Position numbers and translations under genes: made by a program. DNA of 64,000 nucleotides. Origin: CAZOOK01 sp964581385 (GTDB lineage Bacteria > Pseudomonadota > Gammaproteobacteria > Nevskiales > Nevskiaceae). The stretch spans positions 40,674-104,673 of the forward strand of contig CAZOOK010000021.1 of the NCBI GenBank assembly GCA_964581385.1, written 5' to 3'. The notes below the pieces were generated by a model. That model was not told the origin of the DNA, did no database searches, and worked only from the letters and a program-made list of their open reading frames with translations. The first letter of the stretch is position 1. Every line of letters starts with the position of its first letter. Positions 9,243 to 17,626 of this stretch are shown here, piece after piece.

Positions 9243-10559
9243 GTGAAACGAAAGCTGATAACAACATGCCTTGGTTTGATGTTCGCCATGGGAGTAACCG
9301 TTGCGCACGCGGACGTAATCTTCAACGGATTCGGCCAAACAGTCGTAGGCACTTCGCTTTCAAATAACAAACCGTTTCCATATTCTGCTTACACTGCCGA
9401 TCCAAGCTTCCAGCCGGAATCGAATTTCGCTCTGCAGGCCTCTGCATCGCTGACGGATTCAATTTCCGCAGTCGCACAGGTACTGGCACTCGGCGCGAAC
9501 GATTTTCAGCCGAAATTCCAGTGGGCTTACCTCAAATTCCAGTTCAACAACATCTGGGCACTGAAGGTCGGACGGGTCAATGTGCCGCTCTACAAATTTT
9601 CCGACTTCTTGTACCTAGGTCAGGCGTACCCCTGGGTCACGCCACCGCAGTCGGTGTATGTCACATCGCCGTTCACCAACGCCGACGGCTTGACTCTCAG
9701 TGCAGACATGCCGATCGGCAATTGGGACTTCTACTCACAATTTCACTATGCCACCACGTCGGTGACTCCGGTTACAAATAATCCGAACGGGCAAGCAACT
9801 GCTCAGTTCAAAAATGCCCTGCTCTTTTCGGAAGATGCGACGTATAAAAATTGGCTGAGCCTGCATGCGACCGTTGTCGGCGGGAAGCTGACTGCTCAGT
9901 TGAACTGCGATGGCAGTATTGCCGGCAACGGCAACCGTGCTGTAACGGCGTTTCAAAGCTGTCCGGTCAACTATGTACTCGATTCTTTAGGCACACTCGC
10001 CGCAAGCGATCCGGTCGGATACAGCAGTGCTCTGAAGAACGCCAAACCAAGCAATGATTTGGCGGTATTCTGGAGCCTTGGATCTGAAATTGATCGCGGG
10101 CAATGGACACTCATCGCCGAATATATCGGCTTCCAGGCCCACGACAGCTTCGTCGGCGACTATGAAAACGGCTACATCACGGTCGGACGGCATTTTGGCA
10201 AGTTGATGCCGCTGCTCACCTATGGACACTACAACTCGTGGTTCCATGACAAGGCAACGTCTTCACTTCCAGCGGGAGCCGTCGATTCGAACATCGGTCT
10301 GACTTTCCAGGAGGAATTTGCGCTTATAGGGCAAAGCACAAGCGAAAGGGTGAAAGATAACTTCTACAGCCTCGGACTTCGCTATGACTTGAAGACCAAT
10401 GTGGCACTGAAATTTGACTGGACGCATTACCACTCGGATTACGACACGCCGACGTTCGCCGACCCCGTACTTCAAGTCGCGTCAGGATTAAATCCCGCCC
10501 CCTTCACCCGATCCCCGGATTCAAATCGGGTCTCGGCCGCCATCACTTTTGCGTTCTAA
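9243..10559 (+). CDS. Outer-membrane porin-like beta-barrel protein
   Basis: A 438-residue protein starting at a GTG with a strong GGGAGGAG ribosome site 8 bases upstream. Residues 1-23 are a signal peptide ending AHA. The mature chain is built of alternating amphipathic strands (FNGFGQTVVGT, YLKFQFNNIWALKVGRVNVP, WTLIAEYIGF, YSLGLRYDL, VALKFDWTHYH) and ends in a phenylalanine (ITFAF), the usual outer-membrane barrel signature. The WALKVGRVNVP element is typical of phosphate-selective and other 16-18-strand porin families. The substrate is not evident. It probably forms an operon with the small periplasmic protein 22 bases downstream. Confidence 0.82.
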   Translation: MKRKLITTCLGLMFAMGVTVAHADVIFNGFGQTVVGTSLSNNKPFPYSAYTADPSFQPESNFALQASASLTDSISAVAQVLALGANDFQPKFQWAYLKFQFNNIWALKVGRVNVPLYKFSDFLYLGQAYPWVTPPQSVYVTSPFTNADGLTLSADMPIGNWDFYSQFHYATTSVTPVTNNPNGQATAQFKNALLFSEDATYKNWLSLHATVVGGKLTAQLNCDGSIAGNGNRAVTAFQSCPVNYVLDSLGTLAASDPVGYSSALKNAKPSNDLAVFWSLGSEIDRGQWTLIAEYIGFQAHDSFVGDYENGYITVGRHFGKLMPLLTYGHYNSWFHDKATSSLPAGAVDSNIGLTFQEEFALIGQSTSERVKDNFYSLGLRYDLKTNVALKFDWTHYHSDYDTPTFADPVLQVASGLNPAPFTRSPDSNRVSAAITFAF

Positions 10560-10581
10560 CCAAACAGAGGGAGGAGTCAAA

Positions 10582-10989
10582 ATGAAGACGAACCTGCTGT
10601 TTGGAACTATCGCTCTAGTAATTGCAATCGACGCCAATGCGGGCGCACTGGTCGCGGCGAAGGATTCGCCGATCGCGCCGTTCGATATCGAAGAAGCGCA
10701 AAGAATTTTTCTTGGCCACGACACAGCGGTCAACGGACAGACCATCACGCTGGTTTTTCAGAAGGACGGCAGCACTCGTACGACCTTTGAAGACACGGTC
10801 GTCGGCATGTCGGGCACCAAACTGACCTCCTATCTGTTCAAGGGCATTTTTACCGGCAGAATGAAACCGCCCGCGGAGGTCGACACCGATACCGCGGTGA
10901 AGACCAGGGTCAATTTGACTCCCGGGGCGATCGGCTACATCAATAACGATGCCATTGACAGCTCGGTGAAAGTGCTCCTCAAGTATTGA
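10582..10989 (+). CDS. Small periplasmic substrate-binding-type protein (PBP-like)
   Basis: A 135-residue protein with a GGGAGGAG ribosome site and a signal peptide (LFGTIALVIAIDANA). The mature part has the pattern of single-lobe phosphate-ABC-type binding domains: APFDIEEAQRIFLGHDTAV, ITLVFQKDGSTRTTF, a helical middle and the closing VNLTPGAIGYINNDAI, in which PGAIGY is the conserved end of the PBP-like family. Such short genes are often found next to a porin and a signalling gene in proteobacteria, as here (porin 22 bases upstream, GGDEF remnant before that). It probably senses or binds an anion in the periplasm; the ligand is unknown. Confidence 0.75.
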   Translation: MKTNLLFGTIALVIAIDANAGALVAAKDSPIAPFDIEEAQRIFLGHDTAVNGQTITLVFQKDGSTRTTFEDTVVGMSGTKLTSYLFKGIFTGRMKPPAEVDTDTAVKTRVNLTPGAIGYINNDAIDSSVKVLLKY

Positions 10990-11351
10990 AGATACGAGCC
11001 GATAAATATCTCGGATAGAGAAAGCCGGTGGCAGACTGTTGCCGGCTTATCCTGAGTAAACCTGCACGAACGAGTCATGCAATCTGGCTCGTCGAATCCA
11101 GCAGGTCATTTGCTATCCCGAAAAACCGGGGCGCCGAGGTGCTACGGCATTTTGGCCGCGACCGCAGTCTGAGCAATCTTCCAAACCGTGTTCAGTTTTG
11201 TAGGCGCCTGCCGATAAGATATCAACACGTATAAAGGAAATTTCGTCGCGATGAATGTTTCAGGAATTGCCGCCTGCGACCATTGCATCGGATCGCCGTT
11301 ACAGCAACGCGGTTCGATAGCATCGCGCACTGCGCACGGAGACTCGCTGCG
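10990..11351. other. Intergenic region with a 7-bp inverted repeat
   Basis: Holds AAGCCGG at 11022-11028 and CCGGCTT at 11042-11048, which could end the porin operon but lacks a T-run. The rest should contain the promoter of the PilZ gene; no clear elements were seen. Confidence 0.4.
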
Positions 11352-12083
11352 ATGACTCAATCTCAAGATCCGCGGGCAACCGACACTCCGACCACCCTTC
11401 CGGCTCGCGATGTGTGGAGCTTGCTCGAAGAATTACAAGCGCACAATGTCACGCTTTCATTGCGCACTAGCGATGGGAACGTCAGCGGCGCAACGCTGGT
11501 TCTCGCTATCGATCTAGAACACACGATGCTGATGTTGGATGCCCTGCGCAATCCGTCGCGGCCCATCGTCGCCGGCGACAAAGTCCATCTGGAAACGACC
11601 ATTGGCGGCCAACGTGTCGCCTTCGATTGCTGCATCCGAGACACCGTGCAGTTTCAGGAAGGAATGGCCTATCTGGCCGCGGACCCCGTTCTGCTTGTCG
11701 ACGAAGCCCATCGACGCGCGGCACCGCGATTGCAACTTCCGCCTGCTCACCTGCTTGAAGCGGCCATCGCGCAGCGTGACATGGGTAAATTGCCGGTGCA
11801 GGTTATCGATATTTCACGCATGGGTTTCGGCGCACAGATCGAGGCACCGACGGAAATGCCGGACGGTATGCGCGTGCACTGCAGCCTTGACCTGCCAGAC
11901 ATCAAGGTTTTCGTTTCCGCCACGGTGCGTCATACGCATACCGAGGGCTCCGGCGTACGTGTGGGACTGCAATTTTCCGAAATTGCGCCCGTAGTTCAAA
12001 ACGAATTGAATCGCGCAGTTTCTGAGCTGGAGCATCGGTTATCACTCGAATCCAGTAAATCCGAAACGAAAGATAAAGATTAA
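11352..12083 (+). CDS. PilZ-domain c-di-GMP-binding protein, YcgR-like
   Basis: A 243-residue soluble protein. Residues 20-120 resemble the N-terminal YcgR flagellar-brake domain (SLLEELQAHNVTLSLRTSD, beta-rich to LLVDEAHRRAAPR). Residues about 120-235 form a PilZ domain. Its two c-di-GMP contact motifs are intact: RxxxR in RRAAPR and DxSxxG in DISRMG. YcgR slows the flagellar motor or acts on motility when c-di-GMP rises. The ATG at 11352 is used because the earlier ATG adds a run unlike the family. There are no flagellar motor genes nearby, so its target here is unknown. It is convergent with dcd. Confidence 0.85.
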   Translation: MTQSQDPRATDTPTTLPARDVWSLLEELQAHNVTLSLRTSDGNVSGATLVLAIDLEHTMLMLDALRNPSRPIVAGDKVHLETTIGGQRVAFDCCIRDTVQFQEGMAYLAADPVLLVDEAHRRAAPRLQLPPAHLLEAAIAQRDMGKLPVQVIDISRMGFGAQIEAPTEMPDGMRVHCSLDLPDIKVFVSATVRHTHTEGSGVRVGLQFSEIAPVVQNELNRAVSELEHRLSLESSKSETKDKD

Positions 12084-12119
12084 AGATAAGGATCCGCAGC
12101 CTTAGGGCGTGTCAGGCTT

Positions 12120-12686
12120 TCAGGTTTTCGGCAGAGTCACGCCACGCTGTCCCTGATACTTGCCGCCGCGATCGCGGTAGCTCGTCTCGCACACTTCGTC
12201 GGATTCCAGAAAAAGCATCTGCGCGATGCCTTCATTGGCATAGATTTTCGCCGGCAGCGGGGTGGTGTTGGAGAACTCCAGGGTCACGTGCCCTTCCCAC
12301 TCCGGTTCCAATGGTGTGACGTTGACGATGATGCCGCAGCGGGCATACGTGCTCTTGCCGAGACAGACCACCAGCACGCTTCTGGGAATGCGGAAATACT
12401 CGACCGTGCGCGCCAGCGCGAACGAGTTCGGCGGAATCACGCAGCAGTCGCCCTTGAAGTCGACGAAGCTCTTCGAATCGAACGCCTTTGGATCGACAAT
12501 GGTGCTGTTGATGTTGGTGAATATCTTGAATTCATCCGCGCAGCGCACGTCGTAGCCATAGCTCGATACACCGTAGCTGACGATGCGCTCGCCGTTGGCC
12601 ACGCGCATCTGACCGGGCTCGAAGGGCTCGATCATGTTGTACTCGCTCGCCATGCGGCGAATCCACTTGTCGGATTTAATGCTCAT
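12120..12686 (-). CDS. dcd: dCTP deaminase
   Basis: A 188-residue enzyme that converts dCTP to dUTP for thymidylate synthesis. The sequence is almost canonical for the shorter Pseudomonas/Xanthomonas form: MSIKSDKWIRRMA at the start, SYGYDVRC, the active-site block GKSTYARCGIIVNVTPLEPE with the catalytic glutamate in the PEWEGHV segment, and GRGGKYQGQ-like C-terminus (RGGKYQGQRGVTLPKT). The reading frame is complete and of normal length. It lies just downstream of the small membrane-anchored gene at 12725 and mrp, all leftward, and may be co-transcribed with them. Confidence 0.97.
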   Translation of the reverse strand: MSIKSDKWIRRMASEYNMIEPFEPGQMRVANGERIVSYGVSSYGYDVRCADEFKIFTNINSTIVDPKAFDSKSFVDFKGDCCVIPPNSFALARTVEYFRIPRSVLVVCLGKSTYARCGIIVNVTPLEPEWEGHVTLEFSNTTPLPAKIYANEGIAQMLFLESDEVCETSYRDRGGKYQGQRGVTLPKT

Positions 12687-12724
12687 TGAGGATCACTACT
12701 TGGGCGGAACAGGTTATCCCGAGA

Positions 12725-13333
12725 TTATCGCAGGTCCAGACGTTCGACCCATACGACTTCGCAGGCACCGGCCCCGGTGTCGTCGCGGGTCAGCGAACTA
12801 CGCATGGTCCATCCCGAGCGCGCCTGCACTTCGACCAGTTCTCCGGACAGGCTGACAATCTGCCCTACCCGCAAGCGTTCGATCGCCTTGCGCACCGATC
12901 GATCGGCGGGAATCAGATGCATATTCGCACTGTGCTGCTCAATATCTTCGCGCGGAATCGGGAATTCGCCGGTGGACCAGCGATACCAGCGATCGTCCTG
13001 CTCGATGTCGAGCTTACGCAGCACCGCCGAATCCGACATATGCCCCCAACCGAAAGCAACATCGGTCGGCACCAGCCGCGCGAGCCGGTCGATCCAGTAA
13101 TCCTCGCGGGACAGCACACGGGCGGTCATGCGGAAGTCCGCAAGTGGCTGGATATGGTAGCGGCCGTCCTCGATATCAAAGGCTGGCGTGTCCTTCAGAT
13201 CAGTCTGCTCGGGATCTTCCGGGGCGAGCACACCCGGAGGTTGCGCGACGGCACGGTGCGCCCACGCGCGCCAGCCGCCGAACAGCGAAATGACGATGAC
13301 CAGCCATAGCCACGCCGGCCGACGTGACAGCAC
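12725..13333 (-). CDS. Membrane-anchored protein of unknown function
   Basis: A 202-residue protein with one N-terminal membrane segment (AWLWLVIVISLFGGWRAWA) and a soluble rest, probably periplasmic. A distinctive block, YWIDRLARLVPTDVAFGWGHMSDSAVLRKL, resembles uncharacterised proteins found in several gammaproteobacteria with the pattern VPTDVALGWGPMSD. The C-terminal part has an OB-like look (VGQIVSLSGELVEVQAR, CEVVWVERLDL). No catalytic motif is visible. The gene ends 38 bases before dcd and starts 10 bases after mrp, so it is likely in one transcript with them. Function is unknown. Confidence 0.75.
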   Translation of the reverse strand: MLSRRPAWLWLVIVISLFGGWRAWAHRAVAQPPGVLAPEDPEQTDLKDTPAFDIEDGRYHIQPLADFRMTARVLSREDYWIDRLARLVPTDVAFGWGHMSDSAVLRKLDIEQDDRWYRWSTGEFPIPREDIEQHSANMHLIPADRSVRKAIERLRVGQIVSLSGELVEVQARSGWTMRSSLTRDDTGAGACEVVWVERLDLR

Positions 13334-13342
13334 GGTCAGCGG

Positions 13343-14431
13343 TCAATCGTCGGCAATGGAAATCGCCGGGAACGCCACTTCGGCGGCCGGTCCGTAAGCC
13401 AGCCGCGCCACCGCCAGCCGCGCAATGTCGCGATAGCGGCGTGCGAGCGACGACTCGGCATCCGCCGCGACCGTAGGGCAGCCGCTGTCCGCCTGTTCAC
13501 GAATACTGATGTCGAGCGGCAGGCTGCCCAGCAGTTCCGCGCCGGCTTCGCGCGCGAGCCGCTCGCCGCCGCCATGGCCGAAGATGGACTCCTCGTGCCC
13601 GCAGCTTGAGCAGACGTGCGTACTCATGTTCTCGACGATGCCGAGAATCGGAATGCCGACCTTGCGGAACATTTCCAATCCCTTACGGGCATCCAGCAGC
13701 GCGATGTCCTGCGGCGTGGTAACGACGATGCTGCCGGCGACCGGAATGCGCTGCGACAGCGTGAGCTGGATATCGCCGGTGCCCGGCGGCAGATCGACGA
13801 CGAGATAATCGAGATCATCCCACTGCGTTTCACTGAGCAATTGCCAGAGCGCCTGTGTCGCCATCGGCCCGCGCCACACCGCAGGCTGCGTCTCGACATC
13901 CATCAGGAAACCCAGCGACATCGCCTGCAAACCCAGTGCCCGGATCGGGTTCATTTGCTTGCCGTCCGGCGAAGTCGGCCGCTCGCGCGTGCCGAGCATC
14001 AATGGCTGGCTGGGTCCATAAATATCGGCATCGAGAATGCCGACGCGCGCACCTTCGGCGAGCAAACCAAGCGCAAGGTTGACCGCAACCGTGGACTTGC
14101 CGACGCCACCCTTGCCCGATCCGACCGCGATGATGTTTTTCACGCCCGATACCCGCTGCAAATTGTTCTGCACAGCATTGGGCTGCACCGCCCAGCCGAT
14201 CAGTACTTCAGGTACGACGCCGCAGGCCTCGCTCACCGCGCCGACGACGGCGGACGTAAGTTCCGCGCGATATCCGGCTGCCGGAAACTCCAATCGAATT
14301 TCGATCCGCGGGCGGCTGCCATGAACATCGATATTCTTGATCGCGCCGGCCGCCACGAGACTGCGACCGATGTAGGGGTCGACACGGCGATCCAGCGCGG
14401 CACGGATCGATTCTGCATTGAATGAAGTCAC
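13343..14431 (-). CDS. mrp: Iron-sulfur cluster carrier protein Mrp/ApbC
   Basis: A 362-residue P-loop ATPase that holds and delivers Fe-S clusters to apoproteins. It begins with a MIP18-like (DUF59) domain (residues 1-85), then the deviant Walker A GSGKGGVGKSTVAVNLA near residue 104, switch motifs DADIYGPSQPLML and VVDLPPGTGDIQL, and the CxxC cluster site in HVCSSCGHEE near residue 270. All key residues are present. As in E. coli, it lies beside metG, here with a cytochrome gene in between. It is leftward and probably leads the transcript to the 12725 gene and dcd. Confidence 0.96.
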   Translation of the reverse strand: MTSFNAESIRAALDRRVDPYIGRSLVAAGAIKNIDVHGSRPRIEIRLEFPAAGYRAELTSAVVGAVSEACGVVPEVLIGWAVQPNAVQNNLQRVSGVKNIIAVGSGKGGVGKSTVAVNLALGLLAEGARVGILDADIYGPSQPLMLGTRERPTSPDGKQMNPIRALGLQAMSLGFLMDVETQPAVWRGPMATQALWQLLSETQWDDLDYLVVDLPPGTGDIQLTLSQRIPVAGSIVVTTPQDIALLDARKGLEMFRKVGIPILGIVENMSTHVCSSCGHEESIFGHGGGERLAREAGAELLGSLPLDISIREQADSGCPTVAADAESSLARRYRDIARLAVARLAYGPAAEVAFPAISIADD

Positions 14432-14531
14432 TTCAAGAATCCTTGGATAGTGCGGTCACGGACCGAACCGCGAACATTAAATCCCGTCTTCCACCAGCGG
14501 GCAGGGGAACTATGCCGCACGCGCCGCGAAA

Positions 14532-15416
14532 TCACATCGCCGATGACACCGGCGGCAAAATCCGCAGATATAGCCACAGCGCGCGCAGCTCAACATCGTT
14601 CATCCGGCCAAGCGACCGCCACGGCATCGCCTCCGCATTGAGCACGCGTCCGTCCGGTGTTTTACCGGAGCGCATTGTGGCGATGAACTGTTCCTGCGAC
14701 CAGTCTTTGACTCGCCCGGCCGGCGTCAGGTTCGCGGCGGGCGGCCAGTTCGGCGGCCGCGAGGCGACGCGTCCGCCCGCAAAATTTGGGTGGTGACACG
14801 AGACGCAGGCTGCCGCGACGTATTGACCATACTCGGCGGTTTCCGCAACCGGCAGGTCCAGATGCGGAAGATCCTGCCGGATGCGGCTTGCCGCCAACAT
14901 AGGATTATCGCCGCGCAATACGCCGACCGCGCGGATCGGAAATGCGAGCGAGGTCGCCGGCAAGTCGCGATCGATCGGCCGCAGCGCGCGCAGGTAAGCG
15001 ATGATCGCCGCCAGATCGTGATCACTGAACGTGGCGTAATCCCCGGAGGGCATCAACACCAGCGCACGTCCATCACGGCCGACACCGTGGCGGATCGCGC
15101 GTTCATAGTCGGCTGGTTTGTAACCGCCGATGCCGCCTTTGCCGGCAGTCAGGTTCGTTGCAATGATGCGGCCGACGAAGCGATCGTCGGCAACGATCCT
15201 GCCGCCAAGATCGCTTTCGTGACAATTATCGCAGCCGCGCGACACGATCAGGTGCTCACCCCAGGCGCGCAAAGCCGGATCATCGTGAACCTGGACCGGC
15301 GCGCTGCGCACCACGTACACGCGATTGATCTGGCGCAGCGCCAGATACGAAATCACACCGGCCGCGACGACAAGCACCACGACCAGCCCCAGAGCCAACC
15401 TGACGAATGTCCGCAT
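14532..15416 (-). CDS. Membrane-anchored diheme cytochrome c
   Basis: A 294-residue protein beginning at the ATG at 15416, chosen because a GGGGAGG ribosome site precedes it and the next residues form a signal anchor (RLALGLVVVLVVAAGVISYLAL); a longer frame to 15551 would run into the metG promoter. Two heme-binding CxxCH motifs are present, CDNCHE near residue 73 and CVSCHH near residue 200, each followed by a methionine-containing stretch suited as the axial ligand. It resembles periplasmic electron-transfer subunits of dehydrogenases. No dehydrogenase partner is adjacent, so the donor is unknown. Confidence 0.85.
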   Translation of the reverse strand: MRTFVRLALGLVVVLVVAAGVISYLALRQINRVYVVRSAPVQVHDDPALRAWGEHLIVSRGCDNCHESDLGGRIVADDRFVGRIIATNLTAGKGGIGGYKPADYERAIRHGVGRDGRALVLMPSGDYATFSDHDLAAIIAYLRALRPIDRDLPATSLAFPIRAVGVLRGDNPMLAASRIRQDLPHLDLPVAETAEYGQYVAAACVSCHHPNFAGGRVASRPPNWPPAANLTPAGRVKDWSQEQFIATMRSGKTPDGRVLNAEAMPWRSLGRMNDVELRALWLYLRILPPVSSAM

Positions 15417-15562
15417 GGTCGCCTCCCCTGCAAACATCAATAGTGCGTGGCCTGAACCTGCGCCGCAAGGCCGGGCGGCACACGCCGCCGGAGCGTGGGC
15501 GCCGCGAAGGGCTGTGAGATAATCCGCAGTCCCGCAACACGGCAATCCCAAGCGTATTCCGC

Positions 15563-17626
15563 ATGCCCCGCAAAATTCTAGTCACCAACGCCCTGCCCTA
15601 CGCCAATGGCCCGATCCACCTCGGCCATCTGGTCGGCTATATCCAGGCCGACATCTGGGTGCGTTTCCAGCGCATGTGCGGCGACGACGTCACTTACGTC
15701 TGCGCCGACGACGCGCACGGTACGCCGATTATGCTCGCGGCGGAAAAAGCGGGCGTGTCGCCGGAAGATTTCATCGCCAAGATCAAGCAAGAGCACGAGC
15801 GCGATTTCAAAGGCTTCCTGGTCGACTTCGACCACTACCACTCGACGCACTCGCCGGAAAATCGCGAACTATCGGAGCGCATCTATCGCGCGCTCCAGAA
15901 GAACAACTACATCCTCAAGCGTGATATCGAGCAAGCTTTCGATCCCGCCAAGAACATGTTCCTGCCGGACCGCTACATCAAGGGCGAATGCCCGAAGTGC
16001 GGCACCAAGGATCAGTATGGCGACAACTGCGAGAACTGCGGCGCAACGTATTCGCCGCGCGATCTGAAGAACCCGTTCTCGGTGCTATCCGGCGCCGCGC
16101 CGGTGTGGAAGCCATCGGAGCATTACTTCTTCGCCGCATCCAAGCTGCAACCTGAAATCAAACGCTGGCTTGAGGGCGCGCAATTGCACGACGGCGTCAA
16201 AGCCAAACTGCGCGAGTGGCTTGGCGAAGGCAGCGAAGGTCTCAAAGACTGGGACATCTCGCGCGACGCGCCCTACTTTGGATTCGAAATTCCGGACGCG
16301 CCGGGCAAATACTTCTACGTCTGGCTCGACGCGCCCATTGGCTACTTCGCGAGCCTGCTCGCCTATCTCGGCGGAGACAGGAGCAAGCTCGAAGAATTCA
16401 TCGGCGCCGAATCGGCAGCCGAGATGTGGCATTTCATCGGCAAAGACATCATTAACTTCCACGGCCTGTTCTGGCCGGCGATGCTGTACGGCTCCGGCCT
16501 GCGTCAGCCGACGGGGATTTCCGTCAATGGGTATCTGACCGTCGATGGCGCGAAGATGAGCAAGTCGCGCGGGACGTTTATCAAAGCGCGGACGTATCTC
16601 GACACGGGGCTGAATCCGGAATATCTGCGCTACTACTTCGCCACCAAACTTGGTCCGGGTGTCGATGATCTCGATTTAAACCTTGAAGACTTTGTAGCGC
16701 GGATCGATAGCGATCTAGTAGGCAAGTACGTCAACATTGCGAGCCGGGTTGCCGGATTCATCAACAAATACTCTGAGGGACGGTTAGCGGCTCAACTCGC
16801 CACGAACCATGACTTTGAATACGCAAAGGTTCAAGAGAAAGCCGAAGAAATTAGAGGTTGCTACGAGCGTAGGGATTACGGTAATGCGGCGCGAATCATC
16901 ATGAATTTGGCCGATTTCGCGAACCAACTGATCCAAAAAGCCGCGCCGTGGAACCAGATCACCCCGAACGATAGTGCTGCCCAGACTTGGCTAAGTGAGT
17001 TCAGCACAACCCATCTCAATATCTTCCGTCTCCTTACGCTATATCTGAAGCCAATACTCCCAAATTTAGCTAAACGAGCTGAGAGCTTTCTTAATATCCC
17101 AAGCCTGACTTGGGACGACGCCAAGAAGCCGTTACTTAATCACCAAATCAATCCATACCGGCCCTTGGTGACACGTGTTGATTCTGCTCAAATCAAAGCC
17201 ATGGTCGAAGCCTCCAAAGAAGACCTCGCACCAACGACGAAGAACAGCGCAGCAATCGCTGCACCCGAGTCCCGAGTCCCGAGTCCCGAGTCCCGGCCCG
17301 CCATTTCAATCGACGACTTCACCAAGGTCGACCTCCGCATCGCCCGCATCGAAAACGCCGAGCCCGTCGAAGGCGCCGACAAGCTGCTGAAACTGACGCT
17401 CGACGTCGGCGAACTCGGCAAACGCCAGGTCTTCGCCGGCATCAAATCGCAATACGCGCCCGAGGCGCTGATCGGCCGGCTGACGGTGGTCGTGGCCAAT
17501 CTCGCGCCGCGCAAGATGCGCTTCGGCATGAGCGAAGGCATGGTGCTGGCGGCCAGTTTCGGTGACGGCAAGCCGTTTCTGCTGTCGCCGGATTCCGGCG
17601 CCGAACCGGGCATGAGGGTGAAGTGA
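15563..17626 (+). CDS. metG: Methionyl-tRNA synthetase
   Basis: A 687-residue enzyme charging tRNA-Met. In order: PYANGPIHLGH (the HIGH motif, residues 12-22), a zinc knuckle with four cysteines (CPKCG and CENCG, residues 143-163), KMSKS near residue 330, the helical anticodon-binding domain, and a C-terminal EMAPII/tRBD dimerisation domain from about residue 585 (DFTKVDLRIARIENAEPVEGA). The linker before this domain is encoded by four CCCGAGT heptamers. Codon use between about 16.64 and 17.24 kb seems more A+T-rich than on either side, suggesting a recombinational patch. The stop overlaps the next start (GTGA). Confidence 0.97.
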   Translation: MPRKILVTNALPYANGPIHLGHLVGYIQADIWVRFQRMCGDDVTYVCADDAHGTPIMLAAEKAGVSPEDFIAKIKQEHERDFKGFLVDFDHYHSTHSPENRELSERIYRALQKNNYILKRDIEQAFDPAKNMFLPDRYIKGECPKCGTKDQYGDNCENCGATYSPRDLKNPFSVLSGAAPVWKPSEHYFFAASKLQPEIKRWLEGAQLHDGVKAKLREWLGEGSEGLKDWDISRDAPYFGFEIPDAPGKYFYVWLDAPIGYFASLLAYLGGDRSKLEEFIGAESAAEMWHFIGKDIINFHGLFWPAMLYGSGLRQPTGISVNGYLTVDGAKMSKSRGTFIKARTYLDTGLNPEYLRYYFATKLGPGVDDLDLNLEDFVARIDSDLVGKYVNIASRVAGFINKYSEGRLAAQLATNHDFEYAKVQEKAEEIRGCYERRDYGNAARIIMNLADFANQLIQKAAPWNQITPNDSAAQTWLSEFSTTHLNIFRLLTLYLKPILPNLAKRAESFLNIPSLTWDDAKKPLLNHQINPYRPLVTRVDSAQIKAMVEASKEDLAPTTKNSAAIAAPESRVPSPESRPAISIDDFTKVDLRIARIENAEPVEGADKLLKLTLDVGELGKRQVFAGIKSQYAPEALIGRLTVVVANLAPRKMRFGMSEGMVLAASFGDGKPFLLSPDSGAEPGMRVK
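17264..17296 (+). repeat. Heptanucleotide tandem repeat (CCCGAGT x4) inside metG
   Basis: Four perfect copies of CCCGAGT at 17264-17270, 17271-17277, 17278-17284 and 17285-17291, then a partial fifth CCCGG. It encodes the Pro/Ser/Glu/Arg-rich linker between the anticodon-binding and tRBD domains. Because the unit is seven bases, gain or loss of one copy would shift the frame. Confidence 0.95.

Noticed and set aside
12101..12117. TAGGGCGTG motif after the PilZ gene as a second MITE copy
   Set aside because: Only nine bases match the end of the 56.5-kb element and no partner arm is nearby.
14532..15551. Longer start for the cytochrome c gene
   Set aside because: The extra residues precede the signal anchor and would cover the metG promoter; the ATG at 15416 has the ribosome site.
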